Assembly: GCA_963921825.1 (NCBI GenBank)
Contig: OY997593.1
Location: 51,134,039 to 51,198,038 of the forward strand
Source: Erodium maritimum
Lineage: Eukaryota > Streptophyta > Magnoliopsida > Geraniales > Geraniaceae
DNA: 64,000 nucleotides
Direction: 5' to 3'
Shown here: positions 10,473 to 21,747 of the stretch, piece by piece
Position numbering within the stretch: the first letter of the stretch is position 1
Layout: every line of letters starts with the position of its first letter
Notes under the pieces: generated by a model
What the model was told of the DNA's origin: nothing
Seen by the model: the letters and a program-made list of their open reading frames with translations, nothing else
The model's database searches: none
Translations under genes and position numbers: made by a program

Positions 10473-11345
10473 CTACTGATTGGTCCTGCGATTTGAGTTT
10501 CCAGAGCCGCGACCAAAATTTCCATAGTTGCTACGACCAGAGCTGCGACCTCGTCCCTGGAACCTGCCCCTGCCATAATTTCCATAGGTATGTGTGCGTG
10601 GATAGTTAGAATTTGGGGTGGGTGGAATTTGGGAGTTATGAGTGTGCGGAATTGGGGAGTTGTGGTTGTAGAGTACTGAGTCTGAATTGGGGACTTGGGT
10701 ATGCCGATTTTCTGCAAGTAGAAGCATCGGTCTAACTGTGAGAAAAGATGGAAAGGGGTTTTGGTGCTGAATGACTTCAACAGTGTTGTTGTATGTCTCT
10801 GGTAGACCCTGCAGTGCCTGCAAAACAAGTTCATGATCCGAAATGGGTTGATCTAAGTCAGCAAGAGAGTCTGAAAGTGTTTTGAGCTTCTGACAGTATG
10901 TTGAGATGGTGAGAGATCCTTTTCTTAAGGATCTGAGCTGTTGTTGCAGGTGCAGGACTCGAGACATTTTATTGTCACGAAATAGAGATTCGATGGCATT
11001 CCACATATCAAGAGCTGTGGCATCGGGTTTGAACACATCTGAGAGCAAATCTCGGTCTACTGTAGCATACAACCATGTAACTACAAGAGCATCGATACGC
11101 AACCAGAGTAGATCAGGTGTTGTTGGTGGCTGATCGGTGATGTGAGAGATAGTTTGATGGCTGGCACACAATTTCTTGAACATTTCACGCCATTGTTTGT
11201 AGTGAGGATCATTGGTAGAGAGTTTAAAAGGAACAAAATTGTTGGCATTTGTTATACTGTAAGCCGGGTGAAACGATAAGTTTGTTGCAGAAGTAGAGGA
11301 ATCTTTGGGTGGAGGGTCGTTGGTGAGGGTGTCATCTGTTGTCAT
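10473..11345 (-). CDS. Copia gag (290 aa)
   Basis: It opens with an ATG about 230 bases inside the 5' LTR. It has the copia gag core (YKQWREMFKKLC, IESLFRDNK, YCQKLKTLSDSLADLDQPISD, ALQGLPETYN) and ends in a Gly/Arg/Asn-rich nucleic-acid-binding tail (GRGRFQGRGRSSGRSNYG) without a clear CCHC knuckle. It forms the capsid of the element. The frame closes with CAG TAG and then stays open into the protease. That is either a nonsense mutation or a read-through site, since the rest of pol follows in the same frame. Confidence 0.85.
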   Translation of the reverse strand: MTTDDTLTNDPPPKDSSTSATNLSFHPAYSITNANNFVPFKLSTNDPHYKQWREMFKKLCASHQTISHITDQPPTTPDLLWLRIDALVVTWLYATVDRDLLSDVFKPDATALDMWNAIESLFRDNKMSRVLHLQQQLRSLRKGSLTISTYCQKLKTLSDSLADLDQPISDHELVLQALQGLPETYNNTVEVIQHQNPFPSFLTVRPMLLLAENRHTQVPNSDSVLYNHNSPIPHTHNSQIPPTPNSNYPRTHTYGNYGRGRFQGRGRSSGRSNYGNFGRGSGNSNRRTNQ

Positions 11346-11561
11346 GATTCTGTAGAGGAGGTAATTGAGTTTTTACAAAGAAAATCTGTGATTTGGCATG
11401 AGAAGGCAGAGTATAGTAAAAGATGTAGAGGAGGCAGAGTATAATAAAAGATGTAGAGGAGAGACCTGTTGGTATAATATGGCAGAGACGTAGTCACGGA
11501 TTGAGGACGCAGAAGCAGGAAGAGCAGAGAAGCAAAACAGATTGGAGGCGGCACTGGTATA

Positions 11562-11573
11562 GCTCTGATACCA
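11562..11573 (-). other. Primer binding site of the copia element
   Basis: Minus strand TGGTATCAGAGC lies immediately after the 5' LTR. It is complementary to the 3' end of plant initiator tRNA-Met, the usual primer for plant copia elements. Confidence 0.9.
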
Positions 11574-11753
11574 TGAAAGTGATGTAATTCCCGTAGGGTT
11601 AATTATCATTCAATGATCAATATATAGTCCTGTTACACATATAGACATAGAGTCCTAATACAAATGTTACACATGTAGTGATAGAGTCTTATACATGATA
11701 AATACCACTGCAGGATATAGCTAAAATGATATGGCTGATATATATCTCTAACA
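11574..11753 (-). repeat. 5' LTR of the copia element
   Basis: 180 bp; on the element strand it starts TGTTAGAGATATATATCAG. It carries the promoter and polyadenylation signals of the element. About 98% like the 3' LTR by eye. Confidence 0.92.
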
Positions 11754-11758
11754 TGGAA

Positions 11759-13333
11759 TATTATTGGTGGTAGGACGTGAATTAAAGTATTTCTTTGTTA
11801 AAATTATGTAAATGTGTCTACAATTAGGCTTCTATGGTTCTAGCTAGTTTTCGACCTAAAATATCATGTCTTGTAAGTATCAATAGCGAATTCTTTGAAC
11901 TCCATTAGGGGTTAATAAGAAAGAGGGACATGGCAGATTTCTTCTCCAAATGTTACCTTTTTGTAACTAGAGGTTCTATTTGAAGTATAGTTTGTTTCCA
12001 TTTTTTTATTCAGATTCCACTTATCATGGATCCACATTATGATGTAGATATTCAAGAGTATGTTAGATAGGTGTGTCACTGCTGAGGCTAGTTCTGACTA
12101 TGGTACTCCCTATTCCTATCATCGTCGTAGACACGACTGTACTCTAAGTCGGTTCTGTCCCGTCGCCGGTGTAGTTCTCTGCCATCCCATATCCTCGTCC
12201 TTCCTCTGACCTCTCTCCTCCCTTAAAGGCTCGACACAAGAGGAAGCCGAAGCAAACCCTAGCCGGCCTTCATCCTTTTCCTTTGCTTTCTCCTTTGCTG
12301 CCTCCGTCGCCACCATCATCGTGGGTGCAACCTTCCACGAAAATTGTGCCGCTTCAACCGGAAGGCGCACCTCTTTCGCTTCCCTCATTACCACTATTAA
12401 ACAGGGTGGTCACGTCGCTTCCAAACACGACTATAATGTCGTTCTCTCTAGGGCACATCACAACACCGACGAGAACAATGGTGAAGCCACGGAGAGGCCG
12501 CCCGGTGAAGAACACAACCATAAATTTGGCTGCCAGTAACCCGCCCCCACCCATCGACCCTCCCTCTGAAGGATGGTCAAAGTCTCTTTCTCTTCCGCTG
12601 CGTCGGGACCCTAGACGGGGGAAGGCACCAACCGGGAACGACGGGGGACCAGAGTTAGAGGAGCTGCATGAGGGTCTCTTGCTTCCTAATGCTGCTCGAA
12701 TCCCTGTGATCCCGTCGTTACTGTCTCCTCCGCAGGTATGACTTATCGTCGAGGACTTCCACTATCGTCCGAGGAAGATTTGGCCCTAGAGGACCCAGAG
12801 CCGCCAGGATTGTTCGAGTCCACCATGCCTAACTTCCATGGTAGCCTCTTTTCTTGTTCCCTCGAGGAGGAAGAGGAGGAGGTCGAAGTCTTGGTTCCAT
12901 ACTCATCGATCAACTCATCGGTGGTGGCGCGCCAACAGTTTGGCTTGGTGAGGAAGCTTTGGGCCATGTGGTCTCCACGGAAGGAGGTTCTGCTCCATAT
13001 CATCACTGTCGCCTAGGGAAGGTCTGTAGATGGGCTGGTCATCAAGGGAATCGACCCTGGAGTCTTCGGGTTCTGTTTCGAGTCTCAGGAGGCTAGGTCT
13101 TAGGTCCGAGGCAATGAGCCCTAGTGTTTTGATATCCGTCCTCTCCTTCTTGGGGATATTGATCCCATGGCCAGAGAACTTCCGGCGTTAGATCGACTAC
13201 ATCTTTAGGTCCATATTCATAGTCTCCTTTCACTGGTCCGAACACGACCGACTAAGGAGACGGTTGGCTCATCATAAAGGTCTGTGTGGAGGTCTCGTGC
13301 GATCAGTGGGATCTATGTTGGGTCTCGAGGTAG
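11759..13333. other. Unassigned: RING pseudogene flank, then GC-rich decayed coding-like DNA
   Basis: 11759-12060 continues the non-coding flank of the RING pseudogene after the copia insertion. 12119-13320 is GC-rich. It has overlapping open frames on the plus strand (12283-12741 and 12738-13016) with an AT-hook-like KPRRGRPVKN and an acidic run of glutamates, but no recognised domain. It may be the ORF1 or gag remnant of a retroelement. I would not call a gene here. Confidence 0.35.
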
Positions 13334-14914
13334 GGTTGGAGATGAACCAACTCGCAGCGGAATATCAATGAAAACCAAGAGACGATTAAAACCATGAAAC
13401 AACTAACAAAGAATGGATTCACAAGAGAAAAATTCAGCACTCTTTCTTACCAAAACAAGAACACTGGGTAACGAATGATTGGCTTGGGTCTCCAAGACGC
13501 CTACGTATCCACATGGGAATCAAATCCACGTAGTTCTTCTCTTTGAGGACTCAAGAACACAAAAAGGGAGGTGGGAGCTTGCCTTGGTCGAAATTGCAAG
13601 GGAGAGGAGGGAGAAGTTGTGTTTCCTATTCTTGTTTTGTACTTGTTATGTCAAAAAAAGATGACTTAAACATAACAAACTCCATCAACTTGTCAAAATA
13701 AAAGCATGGGACAAGTATGGTAACAAGTAAGGTGTAAATAGGACAAAGTACGGCTAGACAAGATGGGGTTAGGTGGTGAATCACCAACACCTTAATCCTT
13801 GTCTTGCTTACTTAGTATTAATTAATCAAGACTTGATTAATTAGTTCCATAGGCCTTGATTGCATGGGCCTCTCAAGGGCCTCTTGGAACATGGCCCGTG
13901 GCCATTCCCAACGAGGTCCCGTGACGTGGTCATCGCCTCCAAGCCTTTCATATCGAAAATGTCCAATATTATCCGATGTGATCAATCCCAAGACTCCAAG
14001 CCTTGTCTCGATCCGTAAAGTCCTATTCACTTACGAGCATATGACCCAAAACCCACTTTTGATCATGCCCCGAGACAACTCCCTTTTGGCCATTCTCCAT
14101 AAAATGTGTCAATGAGTTTCACCCTCCGATGTGACCCTTAGGTTTATGCATGTCAATAGATCAACGTAAAATCCCATTTTACTTGATCCTATTTAAGTGG
14201 CAACTAATGAGACTTTAGTATTGCCTGACACTGCATAACGAATCGACCCTGTCGATTCTAACCTTTCCTTTGTCCTTGTCATTATCTTTTTATCTCCGAT
14301 ATCCTGATTGAGATAAGGCATAGAGTCGTCATCCTTATTATTCTCAATCACTGTTCCTTGATATGTGAGATGACTGAATATATGATACCCAGTATCATGT
14401 GCATGGCCATGCTATTATTTCAGTCACTCTCGATCAAGCGGCCGAGAACCGACATCTTTCCCATACCGTAGTATGAGGGATAAATCACTTAGCCGTCTTT
14501 CGTGTCACTCATGCAGTCCGTACCCAAGCCAATCCTGGCTGTTATGGAAGACCTGTTACGGACAACGTTAGGCTTAGGTCAAACTCAGTTGTTAATTGCA
14601 TAGCGGTCACAAAGACTCCTTGGTCTAATGATACATGACAAGCTATGACAATGAATATGTTCATGACTTGATCTATGACACATATTCATGTCGGGTCGTC
14701 CAATATCATGTCCCACAAGATATCTATGATCAGACTCCGGAATCCCATTACAATGACTAACATGACGTAAGCCATAAAGAGCCATATTTCATACTAGTCG
14801 CTTCTAGTGAAGCTTTGTTGACTAGGGACCCATCGAGTGTGATCTATCTCGATCTATGGTTCTATTCGCATTGTGGGCATAGATCAGAGCACACATCGAT
14901 ATATTAATCCAACA
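13334..14914 (-). repeat. LTR-like sequence, possible solo LTR
   Basis: Read on the minus strand it starts TGTTGGATTAATATATCG and ends with TTCCGCTGCGAG...CTCCAACC, the kind of ends seen in plant LTRs (the last base would be a mutated CA). It holds no ORF of note and about 1.6 kb of unique sequence. No target duplication was found (GGTAG on the left, CATAA on the right) and no primer binding site adjoins it, so the call rests on terminus style alone. Confidence 0.35.
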
Positions 14915-15291
14915 CATAAGTAATATAAGTTCGTTTTAATTTTATTGCTAACGATGATATATACATTTGGACATTTAGGATTGAACTACGGGCACTAAGA
15001 CTAATAGTTTATTATGGGGATGGGCGTTGAAGGTCCGATTCTGGCATCTCGTTGAGCGCCTGTTGCGTCGTCACCTGTTGCTACGTTCCAAGGAGTTCTC
15101 GGACCCGGTTAGGGTTTGGCTCACATATACAAATCTCCCCACATTCTACTTCAACTAGCGGAGGATCGCCCATGACCTTCAGGAGTGTACCCTGGAGGAG
15201 AGCGGCCCTCTACGATTTGGTACCTCATTGTTGGAGTACTAGAAGGATAAAAAGGTCAAGCAGTATGCGACCGACTAGGAGACTAAGGAAC
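14915..15291 (+). pseudogene. Decayed coding fragment, first half, split by a solo LTR
   Basis: From about 15030 one frame reads as protein with stops only at TAG: FWHLVERLLRRHLLLRSKEF, VRVWLTYTNLPTFYFN, then stop, LEESGPLRFGTSLLEY, stop, KDKKVKQYATD, stop. All three stops stand where a tryptophan (TGG) is plausible. After the 3.35-kb LTR and its duplication are removed, the frame continues at 18649 as PPVVPPGFGSFPS. Family not recognised; possibly a retroelement gag or a plant mobile domain relic. Confidence 0.4.
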
Positions 15292-16832
15292 TGTAATAAC
15301 CACTCTCGGTCAACGCTAGTCAAACCTGCGAAAAACGGGAAAATTTAAATTTTTTTAAGACAGACATTTATTTGAACCTAGAATTGACCCCGATGGTCAT
15401 ATCGGACTTAAGTTAAACCCGATATCGACCAAAGTGAGTTCCGGGGGACTCAGGGCAACTTTCTGATCAATTTGGGAAATGTTGACTTTTCGCTGGAAAA
15501 GTCAACCGAACGACGTTTTGGTACATTCGAGGACCGTTTTGGATCCAAAAAGCTTAGCCGTCATCGCAGCGGTCTTAGTTGAGCCGTTTCCTTGTAGCCC
15601 GTCAAGTTTCGTAATTTCTTGGGAAAAGTGCCCGTTCGGGGCCCGAAGCGTCCGATTTTCACGAATCTGATTGTAAAATATCTAGTAGAAATTTTTTCCA
15701 AAAGGTGTGGGACCCACCTTGCCACTTGTCAGACAAGTGATGGTGTTAGGTTTTGGGGGAAAAATGAGAGGTGAGGTGTTAAGGGGGGTTCGGCCAAGAC
15801 ACTTTCAAAGAGAAAAAAAAATAGAAAAAGGGAAGAGAGGGTTTAGAGAGAGAAGGAGAAGAAGAAGAGAAGAACTAGGGCTTGGTGGTCACTATTCACG
15901 TCATCCATCCATTGGATCGTCTCAAGGCTAGGAGAAATCGAACTCCCCTTGTCCTCCTCTACGGTTAGTACTAAACCGATCGTCGATTTGATTAATTTTG
16001 AAGTTAGGGTTTGAGTAAAACTATTAGTTTAGGGTTTTATTGAGGTTGGGGAAGTGTTGGAGATGTTTTGGAGGTGTTTGGAGGTGAAATTTGACGTTTT
16101 CCGGTGACCGGAAGCTCGGGAGGAGCTTCGGCCACCGTGGGTGGTGGCCGGCCGGCCATGGGGTGGCTGGCCGGGGCTGGGACCAGCAACCACCATGGTG
16201 GCCGGGCCCCAAATTGAACCCTAGGACCCACGGCCAAGGTGGGCCGGGTGGGGCCCACGTGCTCGAATGCTCGGGTTTAGTGTTCGGGTGGTTTAAAACG
16301 TTCCCCGGACCATTTATCCATAATCGAATCGAAATTTGGAATTAAATTGGAAAAGTTGTAATTATCGGGTTTAGAAACTTTAAACGTTAATTAATTGACT
16401 CGGAAGTCAGAATTCGATTCCGTCGAGTGCCTTGGAACCCTTGAATTGTTCTAAGACCGTAGAAACGAAAACGGGAATTTTTGGATCCCTGGAAGGGCAT
16501 TTCCAAAACCCGGGAAGATTCGCCATGTCGGGAGAATCGGGCCTTTACGAGTCCTTTATCGACAATGTCGAGTAATTGGGAAGTTTGGGAGTGATCGACA
16601 TTGTCGGGGTTACGTTTGGGCGTTAAGTTTATCAAATTTCAGCTTATTTCCTGCGAGTTTAAAGTACCTTAAAATTGTGCTCTTTTAGATCGTGCTGCGG
16701 ACCGAGGCAAAGGGAAGCTAGGCGAGTGACGGGGATCGCGCCGGGGCTTAGTTGAGCACTTTTGGAGATATATACGAGGTAGGGAATAGTAGCCGGATCT
16801 CGGCCCTGACTAGGAAAAGTTAACAGTAGAAT

Positions 16833-17136
16833 TGCATGTGACACTTGGGTATCGTGGGTTATGTAGGTTATCGAATATTAGAAATGCATGTGACACTTGG
16901 GGTGTCGTGGGTTAAGTAGGTTATCGAAGATTGGAAATGCATGTGGCACTTAGTAGTGTCGTAGGAGCAGAGAACTTATCGATGTTAGAATTACTGGAGG
17001 CATATGACCATGCCCGGAGGTTGATTGGGAACTTATCGAGATTAGGAGTACTGGAGGCATATGGCCATGCCCGGAGGTTGATTGTGAAACTGTTGATATT
17101 ATGACTGTTGGAGGCATTGGTTATGCCGGAGGTTGA
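16833..17136. repeat. Two related minisatellites inside the solo LTR
   Basis: Three units of about 58 bp start GCATGTGACACTTGG and end in GGTTATCGAA.ATT.GAAAT. They are followed by three units of about 60 bp around GGAGGCATATGGCCATGCCC and GGAGGTTGATTG. The third unit in each group is the most diverged. Confidence 0.8.
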
Positions 17137-17149
17137 TTGTGTATTTTGT

Positions 17150-17636
17150 GTCTTGGGTGGCCATGAGAGCCCGTGTTTTACTGTTGGTGTCTTGGGTGGC
17201 CATGATTGCCCGTGGGGTTGTTGAACCCGTGTCTTTACTGTTGGTGTGTCTTGGGAGGCCGTGAGTGCCTGTGGGGTTGTTGAACCCGTGAGTTACTGTT
17301 GGTGTGTCTTGGGTGGCCGTGAGTGCCCGTGGGGTTGTTGAGCCCGTGAGTTACTATTGGTGTGTCTTGGGTGGCCGTGAGTGCCCGTGGGGTTGTTGAG
17401 CCCGTGAGTTACTGTTGGTGTGTCTTGGGAGGCCGTGAGTGCCCGTGGGGTTGTTGAGCCCGTGAGTTATGGTTGGTGTGTCTTGGGAGGCCGTGAGTGC
17501 CCGTGGGGTTGTTGAGCCCGTGAGTTATGGTTGGTGTGTCTTGGGAGGCCGTGAGTACCCGTGGGGTTGTTGAGTCCGTGTTTTACTGTTGGTGTCTTGG
17601 GTGGCCATGAGTGCCTGTGGAGTGTTGAACCTGTGT
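17150..17636. repeat. Minisatellite of about 58-60 bp, eight units
   Basis: Unit core GTGTCTTGGGTGGCCGTGAG followed by TGCCCGTGGGGTTGTTGAGC and CCGTGAGTTACTGTTG. Central units are near identical; units at both edges are shorter or diverged, the pattern of unequal crossing-over inside an array. Confidence 0.9.
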
Positions 17637-17727
17637 TGATGCTATTTGTTGAACTTTGCTTGTGATTGTGATTGTGATTGCGTTTGCCCGAGGTTAGCGA
17701 CCCGACTTCGTGTCGGGAAGTGGTGTG

Positions 17728-17916
17728 GAATTTGGCTGGCCTGACCGAGTTCAAGTCTCGGGAGGTTGCGAGCATCCTTTGGCTGGCCTGACCGAGTTCG
17801 AGTCTCGGGAGGTTGCGAGCATCCTTTGGCTGGCCTGACCGAGTTCGAGTCTCGGGAGGTTGGGAGCGTTCTTTGGCTAGTCTGACCGAGTTCGAGTCTC
17901 GGCAGGTTGTGAGCAT
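17728..17916. repeat. Minisatellite of about 47 bp, four units
   Basis: Units read GGCTGGCCTGACCGAGTTC then GAGTCTCGGGAGGTTGCGAG. They are highly alike and lie close to the previous array in the same LTR. Confidence 0.9.
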
Positions 17917-18643
17917 TTTTAGGCGATGCGAGGGCAGCTCCCCTTCCGACTAGCTATCGGAAAAGTAGTTCGGTTTATCGCCAACAGGTCGACCGCCTGG
18001 AGCCTGACAGTGATAGGCAAAGCGCGTGGGGCAGGCTCGAGCCCAGCCGGTTAGCAACCGACACTGAGCAGCTGACAGGAATGCGGCCCATTGCGATCTT
18101 GTTTGGTGTGCGATCCTTTGTGATCTTGATTGGTGTTGCGTGGTGTTTCTGTCGTGTCTTTGGAGGAGGTCGTCAATCGTTGTGTCGGGTCTACATTGTG
18201 AGTCCGAGTGTTGAGTCTGTTGAGGAAAGTGACCGGTGGGGTGTCAGTTGAGGTACTTGAGTTTGGGATGGTATTTTCCCGGCGTTGGGTTGGTTTTGAG
18301 TGTTACCGGCATTGTCTGCTAATTATGCCGTAGTCAGTCTGTTATCTGTGGTGGTGAGCGAACGCTCACCCCTAGCTGCTTTTCCTACAGGTACTGATCA
18401 CAGGACGAACTAGGTAAGCTCTCGAAGCTTGAGGACCTGGGAGCGGAGTCCGGGTTTTGTATTTTGAGTCTAGTGACGGATACCATGTACCTTGTCCTTT
18501 TGTTGGGACGTTTTGTATTGTAAATATTATTTTGGGTTTAATTAAATGGAAATTTCAAGTGTTTGTTCAAAACAGGTTTCAAATGTTTTATGTTTTTAAA
18601 TGTTCGCGTCCCAAGTTCGGTTTACTGAAATTGGGGCCTGACA

Positions 18644-19435
18644 GGAACCACCAGTTGTCCCACCAGGTTTTGGCTCCTTCCCCTCGAACACTGTACCTAC
18701 GGGCGCCTCTCCTCACGGTAGAGGCCCGATCGTATCCCCGAACATTATACCTAACGGTACAAGACATCGGGTGCGTATCTCAACCGGTAGGGTTGACCCT
18801 GTTGAAATAATTTAGTAGTCGGCCAACTCTCTGGTAGCAAGAAAGTCGAAGTTTCAAGTTTCTTCCAGGCTGAAGATGGAGGCGTGAAGAGGGGTTCAGC
18901 TGGAAAACCCTTAGATGATCAAGCGAGGGCTGCTAAGCAGCCCCGCCAAGAGGGATGTTAGGACCCTCTGGCTCTAGGGACTGTCCTCAAGAGGGGTCCT
19001 TCACAGAAGTCATGCCTCCTACAACTGATGATGAGTTCAAATTCGATCGGTTTTCTCCCACTATGCAGCGTTTAGGCACTACCTTCAACAGGACTCCCAA
19101 TTTCGTCTTCCAACCCCCACCCTTCCTTATTGTCTACGTAGCGAGTTTAATACTATTTACGAAGATTAATTTGTTACATAATTATGTGTGTAGAGCTCTA
19201 CGAGAACTCCTTACTTATACTGACTCTTTTATTATCAATAAAATTCTGTATCTACTAGTCAAATAAAATTCCATCACTTTACATAAATCAATGTTTTGCA
19301 TATTTTATCATATGGTTAATGATCGGGGTGTGCAACTTGCAGATCATGTGTATCTTTTATAAGATAGAAAATCTAAATGCCAGTCGTGTTGATTTGTATA
19401 AAATATTAATGTTTACCTATATATATATATATATA
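18644..19435 (+). other. Second half of split coding fragment, then unassigned repeat-like DNA
   Basis: 18649-18800 continues the frame of the decayed fragment at 14915-15291. 18955-19270 contains CTCTAGGGACTGTCCTC and a run to a TATCAATAAAATTCTG end. A diverged relative stands at 29070-29370 (CTCTAGGGACTGACCCTGG), so this is probably a dispersed repeat. No gene is supported. Confidence 0.35.
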
Positions 19436-19684
19436 GGATAACTATCAGGTGCAAACCTTTTAACTTCGTCAGAACGTAGAACTTTCAATCTAGTCCCTTG
19501 GATCATAGAATTAAAGGCCCAGATTTAATGCATATCTTTTTAATTAATGCATATCTTGTAATTGATTTCGTAATCAATCACCCCCACCCCCCTGAATTTC
19601 GGTGGCCATCCGATTTGGGTAATCAATAGTCCAGATTGGTTCTACGTTCTGACCCGAAAATGGGTTTGTACTTGATAGCCCCCT
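19436..19684. mobile_element. MITE embedded in a TA microsatellite (first of a pair)
   Basis: Inverted ends: GGATAACTATCAGGTGCAAA on the left and, read inward from the right, AAGGGGGCTATCAAGTACAA. Both continue to a shared CAGAACGTAGAAC. TA runs of about 18 bp lie immediately outside each end. It is non-coding and about 250 bp. The TA-run flanks recall Micron-type MITEs that insert into TA microsatellites. Confidence 0.65.
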
Positions 19685-19702
19685 TATATATATATATATA
19701 TA

Positions 19703-20165
19703 GTTGGTATCAGGTACAAACCACTCCTTATTATGCAAACTACGAACCAATATGAGCCATATGATCCCCTAAAGTGATGTCAGCAGAGCGCACCAGATGT
19801 TGACACGTGGACAATAAATATATAAAACACCGCACCTTATTGTGCAAACTACGAACTCACCAGGTACTGACACGTGGGCGTGCGCGCGCACAGTACTGAT
19901 AGTTTGCGTAGCTCGGTGCTGATCGTTTGTGCGCACAATGCTGATAGTTTGCATTTTGTACTAAACTAAAAGCACCGTGCTTGTAAACGATCATCACCTG
20001 CGCGCGCGTGTGGTCAACACGCTCACACGCGCGGGTAGAGGCGCGCGCGAATTGGCCATGTGTCAGCATCGTGCGCGCTTTGCTGACGTCACTTTGACCG
20101 CATCCTGTGGTTCATATTGGTTCGTAGTTTGCACAATAAGGGTGGTTTTTACTGGATAGCTACCC
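19703..20165. mobile_element. Second TA-embedded MITE, sharing a TA run with the first
   Basis: Inverted ends share about 55 bp, with GGTATCAGGTACAAACCAC on the left and CTATCCAGTAAAAACCACC read inward from the right, both followed by TTAT.TGCAAACTACGAACC. TA-rich runs flank both sides; the left one is the right flank of the first MITE. The terminal motif TATCAGGTRCAAACC is shared with the first MITE, so they belong to one superfamily. The interior is rich in CGCGCG words and has no ORF. Confidence 0.7.
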
Positions 20166-20229
20166 TATATATATTTATATATACATATATTTAAGTAATA
20201 TATATTTTTGTTAGTAACTCATATGTATT

Positions 20230-21747
20230 TTTTTGAGAAGAAATGATACTATTATTAATGAAATTTAAAATAGATCAATGAGCACATTTCTGTACTCATC
20301 GTACAACCAATAAGTCAAGTAGTTATCATAATGCAATAACATGAAAGTAAACGTTGCTCTGGACATAGGGGCGGTCGAAGGGGAAATCTGCGGTAGCATC
20401 CGAAGACACCGATACAGCATGCTCCAACCAAATGGCACTGGTCGAGCCAACCAAGTGAAAGATTAATAGTGGTGGACTGACATCTCCCCTGTTAAGTCAG
20501 TGTGCGTCGTCCTCCCTTCAGTGATACGTGTAGGGCTCCTGAACGCGGGATTGCTGACCGCGGACTGGTAGGGGAGAATCTTGTCGACTGTTGATGGAAC
20601 CAGCGCCATCGATCAGCCAGGGAGGTGATACAACCGACCCACCCCTCCCTGGGATTCCAGAGACTCATTCTTGGAGGCGGGGGTGCTTGTGGCCCCCCGC
20701 CGCTGTTGTGTATGACACCCCATCAGATGACAGGTTGACCCACGGATAAGAGACCCGGACTCGCCCCGGCCTGGCCCCGTACCCGGCAGGCTCCTTCTCC
20801 GGCCCATCCAGATCGACCCACGTTTGAGATGCCCGGTAGCGCCCGGCCCCATACTTGGCGGCCCAACGCGCCACATCGCCCGGCCCACCCCGAGTCCAGC
20901 CTGTTGTACCTGTGGGCTGAGCTCGTTGGCCCGGTCCCTGTCCTGTCCGTGGTAGCCCCACTGGCTCAACTCCCCCGACGCGAACCCGCGACCCCGTCCA
21001 CCGCCTGGTCAGGCCCGGTCCAGTCCCAATCCCCCAGGCCTGACCCACATCCACACGCAACCCACGACCCACGCCCCGCGAAGAACCCCTTGACGCGGGT
21101 TCGTTGCCTTCCTTTTCCGTCACGCCTTCTTCTCTGGCGATTCCTCCGATGCCGGGCTTGAACCCGAGGGCTCTTTCACCGTGTCCTCCTCCGTGTCGAT
21201 GCCTGGTAGAGTCGAATCAACCATGCGATCCGCATGTGGCCGCGGTCCTAGCGCCCTAGCGTGTCAGAGACTACCCCGAGGCATGGCCTGGGGCCACCAG
21301 CTCGCGCCTCCCCCGATCCGTTCTCCGACTCCCTTTCCGGTTGCCGACACCGTAAAACCTGTTGCCTCCCCACCAGCCCCGACCCTCCGAGGCGTCCATG
21401 ACGAGACAAACCTCGCCGGTGAACCACCCTCTTTTGTTGTCGATCTCTGCCTCCTCCCCATCAGAATTGTCGTGGACAACGCCAACAACGCTGCCGTACA
21501 AGGAGAAGGAATCGCAAAACTCTTGAGTCCTATATTAAGGTCTGAGAGCTACGCATAATTGTGAATTAACCGCTCCTGCCTGCTTTCAAAACAGAAACCC
21601 CACACCAGATGTCCATACAACAGAGTCAGGGATAGAATCACGTGAACAAACCTCTAGAGAACATCCATGAATGAGGCCTTGATCAAGGATGAACTCAAAC
21701 TCGGCGGCGGCATAAACCCCAGCCACAGAGAATTTTTTGTAAATCCT
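20230..21747 (-). mobile_element. Retroposon, GC-rich, no reverse transcriptase
   Basis: Flanked by a perfect 16-bp target duplication GTAACTCATATGTATT (20214-20229 and 21748-21763). The A-tail is seen as a T-run at 20230-20234, preceded on the element strand by ATCATTTCTTCTC. The 3' end is shared with the LINE at 24081-27006. The body (20340-21550) is GC-rich, with several overlapping open frames up to 152 codons (20665-21123) that show no known domain. No ORF2. It may carry a diverged ORF1 or a retroposed host transcript. Confidence 0.7.

Larger units (their letters stand above)
6751..11753 (-). mobile_element. Ty1/copia retrotransposon, complete but with broken pol
   Basis: A 5,003-bp element on the minus strand with 179/180-bp LTRs (TG...CA), a perfect 5-bp target duplication TGGAA (6746-6750 and 11754-11758), a primer binding site next to the 5' LTR and a G-rich polypurine tract next to the 3' LTR. 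Gene order is gag, protease, integrase, reverse transcriptase, RNase H, the copia order. Short LTRs and total length suit the Ale/Retrofit lineage, which I infer but cannot confirm. The LTRs differ at about three places, so insertion was fairly recent. One in-frame stop and at least two or three frameshifts mean it is not autonomous as written. Confidence 0.92.
15292..18643 (+). repeat. 3.35-kb solo LTR of a large LTR retrotransposon
   Basis: Begins TGTAATAACCACTC, ends GGGGCCTGACA, and is flanked by a perfect 5-bp duplication GGAAC (15287-15291 and 18644-18648). No internal retroelement genes are present, so it is a single LTR left by recombination. The size and the TGTAATA start suggest a Ty3/gypsy element with very long LTRs; lineage not determined. 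It contains at least three different minisatellite arrays and a GC-rich stretch (16090-16260). Orientation is not certain. Confidence 0.75.

Noticed and set aside
13334..14914. A full LTR retrotransposon starting at 13.3 kb
   Set aside because: No second LTR, no primer binding site and no matching duplication; kept only as a low-confidence LTR-like sequence.
17467..17916. 149-codon minus-strand frame
   Set aside because: It spans two minisatellites of the solo LTR and repeats with their units.
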